Shown here: in pieces, positions 17,554 to 25,078 of the stretch
Position numbering within the stretch: position 1 is the first letter of the stretch
How the letters are laid out: the number at the start of each line of letters is the position of its first letter
Assembly (NCBI GenBank): GCA_016124845.1
Contig: WGMW01000013.1
Location: 1 to 46,063 of the forward strand
DNA length: 46,063 bases
DNA from: Flavobacteriales bacterium
Lineage (GTDB): Bacteria > Bacteroidota > Bacteroidia > UBA10329
Direction of reading: 5' to 3'
Notes under the pieces: generated by a model
What the model saw: only the letters and a program-made list of their open reading frames with translations
Told to the model about the DNA's origin: nothing
The model's database searches: none
Made by a program: the position numbers and the translations under genes

Positions 17554-18494
17554 TGGGCGCTACTTTCGGTTGTTTCGCTGATGATAAAGTTCGGCCTATC
17601 CTTCACCTTCTCGAACACCTTTCCGAGATAAAGGCCAATCATTCCCAGAATCATGATGTTCATGCCAGAAAAGAACGAGATGGACACGATGAGACTGGCG
17701 AAACCGAGTACATCAATCTCGCCCATGAAGTACTGGATCAGATAGAAGATTCCGATTCCCAACGATATGAGCGCAATCCAAAATCCGAACCTGACGGTGA
17801 GTTTCAGAGGTTTGTCGGAGAAGGCCAGAATATTATTGAATGCCAAAGCGAACAGGCTTTTCCAGTTGTAAGAAGATTCTCCTTCCGCCCGTGCATCGTG
17901 TTCCACATCCACGTATTCGCGCTGAAAACCGACCCATTGGAGCATGGTTGGGAAGTATCGGATCTGATCCCTCATGGAAAGAATTGCCTCTATAACTTTT
18001 CGGTTATAGATGCCGAAGTTGGCCACGGCTGGATCCTGAACCGTGTCTGTCAAATAACTGAACGTTGTGTAATAAAACCTGGAAGACATCCGCTTCAGCC
18101 ACGTGTCCCTACGTTCAGCACGTCTTGCAACAACCGCGTCCGCCTTTGTTTCTATTGCTTTCCGATAAAGCGCTGAAATCTCTTCCGGTCGATCTTGGAG
18201 GTCACAGTCCATCACCACGATCCAGTTGCCTTGAGCCAAGCTCAATCCTGCGGTAATCGTGTTGTGCTGTCCAAAGTTCCTACTCAAGCGAAAGCACTTG
18301 AGTTCGGGCGTGTCCGCGGCCAACGACTTCATTGCCTTCCAAGAACCATCTGGCGAGCGGTCATCCACCAGCACGATTTCATAGGTAATACCAATAGTGG
18401 AAAGTTCCGATTTTAACCTTCGAACCAGTTCAGGAAGAATCGCTTCCGCCCGGTAAACGGGACTTACAACAGATATTTCGACCGCTTTACTCAA
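17550..18494 (-). CDS. GtrB/ArnC-like GT2 glycosyltransferase with two C-terminal TM helices
   Basis: 314 residues from TTG 18494. I prefer this start because it gives MSKAVEISVVSPVYRAE, overlaps the upstream stop in a TTGA, and has AAGGAG about 9 bases upstream; GTG 18524 is the alternative. GT-A domain with VLVDDRSPDGS and the metal site MDCDLQDRPEE; then DKPLKLTVRFGFWIALI and a second helix ending in LYLGKVFEKVKDRPNF, the classical C-terminus of polyprenyl-phosphate glycosyltransferases. It probably loads a sugar onto undecaprenyl phosphate for flipping and glycan decoration. It overlaps wecD by 4 bp. Confidence 0.9.
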   Translation of the reverse strand: MSKAVEISVVSPVYRAEAILPELVRRLKSELSTIGITYEIVLVDDRSPDGSWKAMKSLAADTPELKCFRLSRNFGQHNTITAGLSLAQGNWIVVMDCDLQDRPEEISALYRKAIETKADAVVARRAERRDTWLKRMSSRFYYTTFSYLTDTVQDPAVANFGIYNRKVIEAILSMRDQIRYFPTMLQWVGFQREYVDVEHDARAEGESSYNWKSLFALAFNNILAFSDKPLKLTVRFGFWIALISLGIGIFYLIQYFMGEIDVLGFASLIVSISFFSGMNIMILGMIGLYLGKVFEKVKDRPNFIISETTESSAQ

Positions 18495-19498
18495 TTGAAA
18501 CGCTCCTTCGATAGGTTCAACCACTCCAAACTCGAATTACAGAAAATATCCTCAACGGTTTGCTGTGGGAGGTTCATTTCTTCAATGAATTTACCGATCT
18601 CGAGATCTCCGAGTGGGAATGGGTAATCGCTTCCGAGACAAACACGGTTCGAGCCCGTTTTCTTGAGGATGAACTCCAACGTATCTGCATCGTGTGTAAT
18701 GCAATCGATCCAGAATTTGCCGAGATATTCCTTCGGGTTAACGTCATTATCGATGGCCACAAGATCGGGGCGACAGTTGAATCCGTGTTCAATTCTCCCG
18801 ATTGTGGGTATGAAAGAGCCGCCAGCATGGGCAAAGCAGACGCGCAACTCGGGCAGCTTTTCAAAGATTCCAGCAAAGATCATGGAGGTGATTGCCCGTG
18901 ATGTCTCAGCTGGCATACCTACCAACCACGGCAACCAATATTTCCGCATCTGATCCATTCCCATCATGTTCCAAGGATGGACGAAAACCGCCATTCCGAG
19001 GTCTTGACACGCCTCAAAAATGGGATAGAATTCAGGCTCGCTCAGGTTCTTGTCGTTGATGTTCGAGCCGATCTGTACACCTGGGAAGCCTAATTCCTTA
19101 CATCGCTCCAATTCCTTAATGGAAAGGTCTGTGTCCTGCATTGGAAGCGTTCCCAAACCGATATAATTCTTCTTGTATGGCGCGATGGATTCCGCCAGAT
19201 CTTCATTCAGAAAACGGGCCACCTCCGCACCATCTTTCGGGCGTGCCCAATACGAGAAGAGAACTGGAATTGTGCATACAACCTGAACCTGCGTATTGTA
19301 TTCCTCATACTCCGAAATCCGTGTCTCAGGATTCCAGCAGTTCTCTTTGATCTTTCGGAAGAAGCGTTTGCCCTGCATCATGTTGGCTTCGCCAGGCGCT
19401 ACATGATCGAGCATGATGAAATCACCATAGCCGAACTTGCGTGCGAAATCGGGCATTTCACGCGGCATGATGTGCGTATGCATATCGATCTTAAGCAA
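18491..19498 (-). CDS. 2-amino-3-carboxymuconate-6-semialdehyde decarboxylase (ACMSD)
   Basis: 335 residues from TTG 19498, which overlaps hemB by 8 bp; the first ATG is five codons later and would cut into the conserved IDMHTH. The zinc set of this amidohydrolase family is complete: H7 and H9 (MHTH), H174 (FVHPWNMMGMD), the catalytic H224 (CFAHAGG) and D291 (GSDYPFP). Blocks such as VLFSYWARP, KYWLPWLVGMPAET and LGTLPMQ are characteristic of ACMSD, the branch-point enzyme of tryptophan degradation by the kynurenine route, which diverts carbon away from NAD. No other kynurenine genes are in the window. Its placement between hemB and a GT2 gene is odd. Confidence 0.92.
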   Translation of the reverse strand: MLKIDMHTHIMPREMPDFARKFGYGDFIMLDHVAPGEANMMQGKRFFRKIKENCWNPETRISEYEEYNTQVQVVCTIPVLFSYWARPKDGAEVARFLNEDLAESIAPYKKNYIGLGTLPMQDTDLSIKELERCKELGFPGVQIGSNINDKNLSEPEFYPIFEACQDLGMAVFVHPWNMMGMDQMRKYWLPWLVGMPAETSRAITSMIFAGIFEKLPELRVCFAHAGGSFIPTIGRIEHGFNCRPDLVAIDNDVNPKEYLGKFWIDCITHDADTLEFILKKTGSNRVCLGSDYPFPLGDLEIGKFIEEMNLPQQTVEDIFCNSSLEWLNLSKERFN

Positions 19499-20474
19499 GC
19501 TTCCCGTCTTTCAGCATTTGTGCGTATTCCTTCGCAAAATAGGTGAGAATGGCCGTGGCACCCGCACGCTTGATGCTCAACAACATTTCGGGCATGGCCT
19601 TATCGTAATCCAACCACCCTTTCTGTGCCGCAGCTTTCAGCATAGCGTATTCTCCACTCACGTTGTAAGCCGCAATCGGCAACTCAAACTTTTCCTTCAG
19701 CAAATGAATGATGTCGAGATACAGCATCGCGGGCTTTACCATGAGGAAGTCCGCTCCTTCAGAAGCGTCCAATTCTGCTTCACGAAGAGCTTCCCACTTG
19801 TTGGCAGGATCCATCTGGTAGGTTTTTTTGTCGCCAGCTTTCGGGGCACTTTCCAACGCATCGCGGAACGGACCATAATACGCGCTTGCGTACTTTGCCG
19901 AGTAACTCATAATACCCACATTCTCGAAATCCGCATCATCCAATTCTTCTCGGATGTGCTGCACTCTGCCATCCATCATATCTGACGGACCGATGATGTC
20001 AATTCCTGCTTCAGCCTGCGCCACGGCCATTCTGCCAAGAATATCCAGCGTTTCATCGTTCAAAATGCGGCCGTCTTCCACCAATCCGTCATGTCCATCA
20101 GAACTGTACGGGTCCATCGCCACATCGCTCACCAAGCAACCTTCAGGAAATTCCTTTTTCAGCTTCGCGATAATGCGCAGATAGAAGTTCTTCTCATCGT
20201 AACTGTATGTGGCTTCCTTGTCCTTCAGACTTTCTTCCACCGCAGGAAACAGCACAAACGACCGAAGTCCGAGGTTCATGCTCTGCTCCACTTCCTTCAA
20301 CACTTGGTCTTCCGAAAAGCGGAAAATGCCTGGTAACGAACCGATCTCGTCTCGTTTTCCTTTTCCGTCCACCACAAACAGCGGATAAATGAGGTTGGAA
20401 AGGTCGAGGCGGGTTTCGCGCACCATGCTGCGGATGGCTTCGGTGGCGCGGTTTCGTCTGGGTCGTTCAAGCAT
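19491..20474 (-). CDS. hemB: Delta-aminolevulinic acid dehydratase / porphobilinogen synthase
   Basis: 327 residues, full length. HemB joins two 5-aminolevulinate molecules to make porphobilinogen for haem. The two active-site lysines are visible: K194 in SYSAKYASAYYG and K247 in FLMVKPAMLYLD. The metal region reads DVAMDPYSSDGHDG, without the cysteine triad, so it belongs to the zinc-independent, magnesium-type class. It is the first gene of the twelve-gene minus-strand cluster and overlaps ACMSD by 8 bp. The 65-bp gap upstream is a divergent promoter region; TACTTTTA on the minus strand is one base off a -7 box. Confidence 0.95.
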   Translation of the reverse strand: MLERPRRNRATEAIRSMVRETRLDLSNLIYPLFVVDGKGKRDEIGSLPGIFRFSEDQVLKEVEQSMNLGLRSFVLFPAVEESLKDKEATYSYDEKNFYLRIIAKLKKEFPEGCLVSDVAMDPYSSDGHDGLVEDGRILNDETLDILGRMAVAQAEAGIDIIGPSDMMDGRVQHIREELDDADFENVGIMSYSAKYASAYYGPFRDALESAPKAGDKKTYQMDPANKWEALREAELDASEGADFLMVKPAMLYLDIIHLLKEKFELPIAAYNVSGEYAMLKAAAQKGWLDYDKAMPEMLLSIKRAGATAILTYFAKEYAQMLKDGKLA

Positions 20475-20519
20475 TGTCTGAGAATGTCGGCTAAAAGTAC
20501 AAAGCTCCGATCAACCCGT

Positions 20520-20528
20520 TAGTTTTGC
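20520..20528 (+). promoter_or_regulatory. Candidate -7 element of the ABC transporter operon
   Basis: TAGTTTTGC matches the Bacteroidota -7 consensus TAnnTTTG, 11 bases before ATG 20540, so the leader would be very short. No clear -33 TTTG is seen at the expected spacing. No obvious Zur- or Fur-type palindrome is visible in the 65-bp gap. Confidence 0.35.
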
Positions 20529-20539
20529 AGGGCTAAGAA

Positions 20540-21166
20540 ATGCTACAGACCGAAGACCTTTCTTTCAGCTACGCGAACGGACCGCGTTTTTCGTTCCCGA
20601 ACCTATCCGTCAAGGCGGAAGAAGTGCTGCTGGTGCTTGGCCGCTCGGGAAAAGGCAAAACGACCTTGCTTCACCTTTTGGCGGGATTGATGGAGCCGAA
20701 TTCCGGTTCGGTTTCGATTGATGCACAATCCATTACAGAACTGAAAGGCAGCAATCGTGACAGCTTTCGCGGAAAGAATATCGGAATGGTTTTCCAGCAG
20801 GCGCAGTTCATCCGTTCGGTCAGTGTGATGCAGAATTTGCAGTTGGCACGTTCGTTGGCGGGTCTTCCGAATGATGAAAATTTCGCGAAGCAACTACTAA
20901 CTGAACTTGGCATTGCGGACAAGGCCAACAACCGCCCAAGCGAACTGAGCATTGGCGAACGTCAGCGGGCTGGGATTGCGCGGGCATTGGTCACACAACC
21001 GAAAGTTGTTTTGGCAGATGAACCAACCTCCGCTTTGGATGACGAGAACTGCCAATTGGTTGCCGATCTGTTGCAGAAAACCGTAACTGGTCATGGTGCT
21101 GCTCTCATCATCGTGACACACGACCAGCGTTTGAAAAACCGCTTTCCATACTCGGTGGAAATATGA
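20540..21166 (+). CDS. LolD/MacB-type ABC transporter ATP-binding protein
   Basis: 208 residues. Complete ATPase: Walker A GRSGKGKTT (34-42), Q-loop FQQAQF near 86-90, signature LSIGE (136-140), Walker B VVLADEP (156-162) and the H-switch in IIVTHDQRL near 193-201. The closest functional class by sequence is the LolD/FtsE/MacB group, which drives mechanotransmission rather than classical import. First gene of a four-gene operon; it overlaps the permease gene by 4 bp. Confidence 0.92.
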   Translation: MLQTEDLSFSYANGPRFSFPNLSVKAEEVLLVLGRSGKGKTTLLHLLAGLMEPNSGSVSIDAQSITELKGSNRDSFRGKNIGMVFQQAQFIRSVSVMQNLQLARSLAGLPNDENFAKQLLTELGIADKANNRPSELSIGERQRAGIARALVTQPKVVLADEPTSALDDENCQLVADLLQKTVTGHGAALIIVTHDQRLKNRFPYSVEI

Positions 21167-22362
21167 AAATGCTGCAGCTTGCATACGCCAATCTGAAGGA
21201 GCATTTCCTCACAACTTCGCTTAGCGTCATGCTGCTTTCCATCGGTGTGGGAATGGTGAGTTTCATCGTTACCGTAAGCGGGCAACTGAACGACCGCTTC
21301 AACCGTGACATCCGAGGAATTGATATGGTTGTTGGCGCCAAGGGAAGTCCACTGCAACTTATTCTTTCGGCCGTTTATCAGATTGATAATCCAACCGGAA
21401 ATATTCCATTGAGCGAGGTAAGCAAAATTCAGCGGCATCCGTTGGTGAAATACAGTATTCCGCTTTCGTATGGCGATAGTTACCAAGGCTTTCGAATTGT
21501 GGGAACCGACACGCTTTATCTGTCTCATTTCAAAGCCAAATTCCGAGAAGGGAAACCTTGGCAAAAAAGTATGGAAGTGGTGCTTGGAAGTACAGTTGCC
21601 GCGCGCTTGGAACTGAATCTTGGTGACCATTTTCACGGAACACACGGTTTTGAAAAGGAAGGTCAGGAACATGAAGAAAAACGTTACTCCGTTGTTGGGA
21701 TTCTTGAACCGACAGGAACGGTTGCTGACCGTTTGATCCTCACCTCCACCGAAAGCGTATGGGACATCCATCATCACGAAGAAGCGCATGATGAGTCTGC
21801 CGAACACCATGAAGAATCTGCGCAGATCACTGCGTTATTGGTCAAGTTCAAAAACCCGATGGGCATGATGCAGCTTCCGCGTTTCATCAACGAAAAAACA
21901 TCCATGCAGGCCGCGCTTCCAGCCATCGAGATCAATCGTTTGTATGAATTGATGGGAATCGGTTTCAGTACGCTTCAAACCATCGGAATTCTCATTATGA
22001 TCATTGCTGCTTTGAGTGTTTTTATTTCGTTGCTCAATTCATTGAAAGAACGCAAATACGAACTCGCTCTGATGCGATCTTTGGGGGCTTCTCCTGCCAA
22101 ACTGTTCGCTTTGGTCATTCAGGAAAGCCTGTTGCTGTGTTTGGCGGGATACGTTTTTGGCATCATCTTGGGTCGAATAGCGATCATGACACTTTCATCT
22201 TTCGGAGAAGAACAATTTCATTTCAGCGTGTCGCAAAGTGGTGTTTCTGCGGTAGAAATTTGGCTACTGCCCCTCACGCTTGGTGTAGGTCTGGTCGCGG
22301 CCATTATTCCCGCCATCCGTGCTTATCGTTCAGACATTTCAACCATTCTGAGAAATGAATAG
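21163..22362 (+). CDS. FtsX/MacB-type ABC permease with histidine-rich periplasmic domain
   Basis: 399 residues. One N-terminal membrane helix (about 17-40), a large periplasmic domain (about 45-265) and three C-terminal helices with the coupling region ERKYELALMRSLGASP, the type VII ABC layout. Two segments of the periplasmic domain are rich in His and Glu: about 155-175 (GDHFHGTHGF, then QEHEEK) and 198-220 (WDIHHHEEAHDESAEHHEE). Such runs suggest metal binding, zinc being the commonest ligand partner. It overlaps the ATPase by 4 bp and the next gene by 8 bp. The function is inferred only. Confidence 0.9.
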   Translation: MKMLQLAYANLKEHFLTTSLSVMLLSIGVGMVSFIVTVSGQLNDRFNRDIRGIDMVVGAKGSPLQLILSAVYQIDNPTGNIPLSEVSKIQRHPLVKYSIPLSYGDSYQGFRIVGTDTLYLSHFKAKFREGKPWQKSMEVVLGSTVAARLELNLGDHFHGTHGFEKEGQEHEEKRYSVVGILEPTGTVADRLILTSTESVWDIHHHEEAHDESAEHHEESAQITALLVKFKNPMGMMQLPRFINEKTSMQAALPAIEINRLYELMGIGFSTLQTIGILIMIIAALSVFISLLNSLKERKYELALMRSLGASPAKLFALVIQESLLLCLAGYVFGIILGRIAIMTLSSFGEEQFHFSVSQSGVSAVEIWLLPLTLGVGLVAAIIPAIRAYRSDISTILRNE

Positions 22363-22990
22363 TGCCTTTTTTCCCTTGAAGAATAATCCCCCGTCCCGTA
22401 AAGTTCCGCAAGCTCCACTTTCGGTCCACCCCCTTTTGAAGGGGGAACTGGCCGGTTCCTCCTTTACAAAGGAGGTGCCGAGGGACGAGGCGGAGGATTT
22501 GTCTATCGCGAAAAAACGATCATTCCCGATTTGCAGGATCAGTAAACATCAGTGTTCATTGCCTTTTCTCGTTTTCTCCTTTTTCCTGATTTCGCTGCAA
22601 AGCATCGCGCAGCACAAAAAAATTGATTGGTCGTTACTTGCAAAAGTTGACTGGGAAGACCGCTATTTCCCTGCGTATGACGAAACCGTGTGGTATCCTG
22701 ATTTCAGCAAGGAGGTTCTGGCACTTGACAGCATACTGGTGGAAATCGAAGGCTACATCATTCCCATTGATATTGAATCCAATTATTACGTGCTTTCTGC
22801 CAACCCGTACACCAGTTGCTTCTTTTGCGGAAATGCGGGCCCGGAAAGCGTGGTTGAGCTCCAGTTTGCCAACAGACCGGACAAAACATTCAATGCCGAT
22901 GACATTGTCACATTTCAAGGTCGGTTAAAACTGAACTGGGACGACCTTGAACATTGTAATTATATCTTGCGCAACGCTAAAGCGAAATGA
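22355..22990 (+). CDS. Exported CFFCG-motif protein (DUF3299-like), 5' part altered by a palindromic repeat
   Basis: 211 residues from ATG 22355, which overlaps the permease stop. Residues 10-49 are encoded by a palindromic repeat (22385-22500), and the hydrophobic signal core (LPFLVFSFFLISLQSIAQ) lies only at residues 69-86. A signal peptide cannot normally sit so far in, so translation may really begin at TTG 22559. After cleavage the protein is about 125 residues: IEGYIIPID, then SANPYTSCFFCGNAGPESV and a DIVTFQGRLKLN end. It is a paralogue of the next gene. The CxxC could bind metal or be redox-active. Similarity to DUF3299 is my judgement, not a search result. Confidence 0.75.
   Translation: MNSAFFPLKNNPPSRKVPQAPLSVHPLLKGELAGSSFTKEVPRDEAEDLSIAKKRSFPICRISKHQCSLPFLVFSFFLISLQSIAQHKKIDWSLLAKVDWEDRYFPAYDETVWYPDFSKEVLALDSILVEIEGYIIPIDIESNYYVLSANPYTSCFFCGNAGPESVVELQFANRPDKTFNADDIVTFQGRLKLNWDDLEHCNYILRNAKAK
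22385..22500. repeat. Palindromic repeat element inside the start of a CFFCG gene
   Basis: 116 bp bounded by AATCC at 22385 and GGATT at 22495-22499. It contains CCCCCTTTTGAAGGGGG (22429-22445), the near-palindrome AACTGGCCGGTT (22446-22457) and CCTCCTTTACAAAGGAGG (22458-22475). Repeats with this order of words are scattered in many Bacteroidota genomes. It is read through in frame. Confidence 0.7.
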
Positions 22991-23427
22991 AACTCTTGTT
23001 TTCCATTCTTTTTACCCTGTCGGGCGGATTCGTTTCAGCTCAAACCCTGGTGAGCTGGAACACGTTTGCACAGGTCAAATTCCATCGCGAATATTCCGAA
23101 ACATTCGGTTTTGAAGTGAACGTGAAACCACCTGAATTCTCGGATGAATTGATGGCTTTGAACGGAAAAGAAATACGAGTTAAAGGCTACGTGATTCCTG
23201 TGGATGTGGAGCTTGGTATGTACATGGTTTCGGCCAACCCGTTTGCCAACTGCTTCTTCTGCGGAAACGCAGGACCTGAAACCGTTGTAGAATTATTCCC
23301 TGGAGGAAAATTCCCTCGATTCGCCACTGATCAGATGGTCACCTTCAAAGGTGTTCTGCAGATCAATACCCAAGGAGAAATGAATGCAGTGCCGTATCAG
23401 CTCTTCCAGGCGGAAGTGGTGAAATGA
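22987..23427 (+). CDS. Exported CFFCG-motif protein (DUF3299-like), intact copy
   Basis: 146 residues with a clean signal peptide (MKLLFSILFTLSGGFVSAQ). The mature protein is a close relative of the upstream gene product: VKGYVIPVDVE, then SANPFANCFFCGNAGPET and MVTFKGVLQIN. The shared CFFCGNAGPE block, with two cysteines two residues apart, is the only strong motif. It overlaps the preceding gene by 4 bp, so the ATPase, permease and both exported proteins form one operon. Its stop abuts the stop of the convergent gene at 23428 with no base between. It is probably the substrate-side partner of the ABC transporter; whether it carries metal is not shown. Confidence 0.82.
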   Translation: MKLLFSILFTLSGGFVSAQTLVSWNTFAQVKFHREYSETFGFEVNVKPPEFSDELMALNGKEIRVKGYVIPVDVELGMYMVSANPFANCFFCGNAGPETVVELFPGGKFPRFATDQMVTFKGVLQINTQGEMNAVPYQLFQAEVVK

Positions 23428-23832
23428 TCAGGCGTTTTTCAGCCGCTCAATCTTCTCAAACAGGCTGGTTTTGAGGCTCTGTGCGCCAACTCGGAAATCC
23501 TGCACCTCTTTACTGACATCCTGATGTTTGAACGGAAATTCCCGGTCCTTTAAAAGCACACGGTCCTCAACTATTTTCAAAAGGTATTCTTCATGCTCCC
23601 GTAGAAGCTTTTTGTGTCCTTCAACCCGATGTTCCAAAAATGATGTAAGGGTTCGCTTGAGGTGAACTACATCTGCTGCATCGCCCGATTCTGCTGCCTT
23701 CAGGCCATAGATGTCCAAAATCCGCTGAAAGAACATGAGGTCGATAACCTGCGTGTTGATCTCCGATTGCCATTGCCTGACCTCCTCGTAAAACGTCTGG
23801 GCCTTTACCCTATCATTTACCTCCACCGACAT
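23428..23832 (-). CDS. Small helical protein of unknown function
   Basis: 134 residues, no signal peptide or membrane segment. It is rich in charged helix: residues 5-30 and 60-134 look like amphipathic coiled coil (EHRVEGHKKLLREHEEYLL). No family is recognised. It is a single gene, tail-to-tail with the CFFCG gene. Length and composition fit a small cytoplasmic bundle protein. Confidence 0.7.
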   Translation of the reverse strand: MSVEVNDRVKAQTFYEEVRQWQSEINTQVIDLMFFQRILDIYGLKAAESGDAADVVHLKRTLTSFLEHRVEGHKKLLREHEEYLLKIVEDRVLLKDREFPFKHQDVSKEVQDFRVGAQSLKTSLFEKIERLKNA

Positions 23833-23919
23833 ATTTCAAAAGTAACCCATGAAGGTCGGAAACAAAATGATTAAGGTTGCTCTGTGCGCAATAAAGCAAA
23901 TTGCAAGTGGGCGCTACCT

Positions 23920-24102
23920 CTATGCTGCTTCTTTTTTAAGCTTCAATTTCCTTATTCCGTAGAAGACCCCTATCAAGACAAGAAGGCCGACCAGAATGTC
24001 CAAGGAAATTGCCGTGTTTGGTGGTGGTGGTGGTGGTGGTTGTGCAGCCGCGTTATAAGCGGTGGAAAACAGCACGATCAGGATTGAGAGAAGCTTCTTC
24101 AT
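23920..24102 (-). CDS. Tiny exported polyproline/one-TM protein
   Basis: 60 residues: signal peptide (MKKLLSILIVLFSTAYNAAAQ), seven prolines, then a single hydrophobic helix (SLDILVGLLVLIGVFYGI) and a basic end RKLKLKKEAA. Small proteins with this signal, proline linker, helix and basic-tail order are frequent in Flavobacteriia and recall membrane-retention sorting tails. The prolines are encoded by seven CCA codons (GGT on the plus strand, 24020-24040), a microsatellite that could change length in frame. It follows the T9SS cargo gene by 30 bp on the same strand. Confidence 0.7.
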   Translation of the reverse strand: MKKLLSILIVLFSTAYNAAAQPPPPPPPNTAISLDILVGLLVLIGVFYGIRKLKLKKEAA

Positions 24103-24132
24103 TTGTCAGCAAGAACACAAAAATATTCAATT

Positions 24133-24924
24133 TTATTGAAACGCAACTTTTTTTGAAATGGTTTCACCCATTGCATCAACCGCCTGAAAAATATAAACCC
24201 CGTCTGCCAAAATCGTTCGATCCATGTCAGTTCCGCTTTTCGTTCCGGACCAAACCTCCCGATAAACCTCTTTTCCTGTACAGTCGTATACGAAAAACTG
24301 TCCATCTGAAATCTCAATCTGGAATGAGATTTTTACTAATGCCCCGTCACTAATCACTTTAAGATTAGGCCTCGTTCTTTCTAAACCAGATGTACCCGTG
24401 ACCGTTTGAGGGTAAAAATGAATTATAAACCTGAGCTCATCATCAGATGGCGCGCTCCATGTTGAGTACGTGGAATCAACAAGCAAATCCTGCGAAACGT
24501 TCTGCGCCAGATCCTCAAGTGTGACACCCATTCCCGCAGGAAGTGTGTATAGTTCCTTAAACGTAAAGTCGTATGATGCCAATTCTCCGGGGTGAAAGCC
24601 CATGGGAACGTCTGTCTGTTGGGTTATGTGAGGCAGTCCATTTATAGACAACTTCGGATTATTCGGTGGTTCAGGCGGTTCAACAACCTCGGTATAAACA
24701 TGCGGCTGGTTTTGATTCGCAATAATGAGGTTAGCGTCACAACATGGGTCCCAACCAAGGGTTGGTTCTGATTGCACTGGGTTTAAACCATCTTCAAAAT
24801 AGACCTGAGTAAAGTGTGCAAATCCGTTACCTTCAACTTCCACCCGAACTGAATAGTCCCCATATTGCGCAAAACATGTTGTGCCGACAAACATGGTCAG
24901 AGGAAGAAGTAATCGTGTTTTCAT
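24133..24924 (-). CDS. Secreted protein with type IX secretion (type A) C-terminal domain
   Basis: 263 residues from ATG 24924. Signal peptide (MKTRLLLPLTMFVGTTCFAQ), a middle domain without known family, and a C-terminal region of about 80 residues with the T9SS sorting-domain pattern: FFVYDCTGKEVYRE, then DRTILADGVYIFQAVDAMGETISKKVAFQ-like ending (LxxGxYxxxxxxxGxxxxKKxxx). Such CTDs send proteins through the outer membrane via the gliding-associated T9SS. The cargo is acidic and has paired cysteines (DPCCD). A MITE-like element begins 22 bp upstream of its start. Confidence 0.85.
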   Translation of the reverse strand: MKTRLLLPLTMFVGTTCFAQYGDYSVRVEVEGNGFAHFTQVYFEDGLNPVQSEPTLGWDPCCDANLIIANQNQPHVYTEVVEPPEPPNNPKLSINGLPHITQQTDVPMGFHPGELASYDFTFKELYTLPAGMGVTLEDLAQNVSQDLLVDSTYSTWSAPSDDELRFIIHFYPQTVTGTSGLERTRPNLKVISDGALVKISFQIEISDGQFFVYDCTGKEVYREVWSGTKSGTDMDRTILADGVYIFQAVDAMGETISKKVAFQ

Positions 24925-24946
24925 CAAGTTTATGTTTATTCAAAAA

Positions 24947-25076
24947 CGGAATTATAAAGTTGATGGGTTCGATCTGAGATTCCTCACTGCGTTCGGAAAA
25001 GCAGCCAAACTTTGTTCTTGTTTTCCTGACGAAGGAAGGAACTCAACGCTTTTGTACCGTTTACTTTATAATTCCG
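24947..25076. mobile_element. 130-bp MITE-like element with TIRs and target-site duplication
   Basis: CGGAATTATAAAGT at 24947-24960 is perfectly inverted at 25063-25076. Both ends are followed outward by TTCAAAAA (24939-24946 and 25077-25084), an 8-bp direct repeat as left by a transposase. The interior is non-coding and is itself a loose inverted repeat (GAGATTCCTCACTGCGTTCGG against the complement of CTGACGAAGGAAGGAACTC), so the whole element can fold into a hairpin. It has no ORF of its own. It lies between the T9SS cargo gene and the tRNA-Cys terminator. Confidence 0.75.
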
Positions 25077-25078
25077 TT

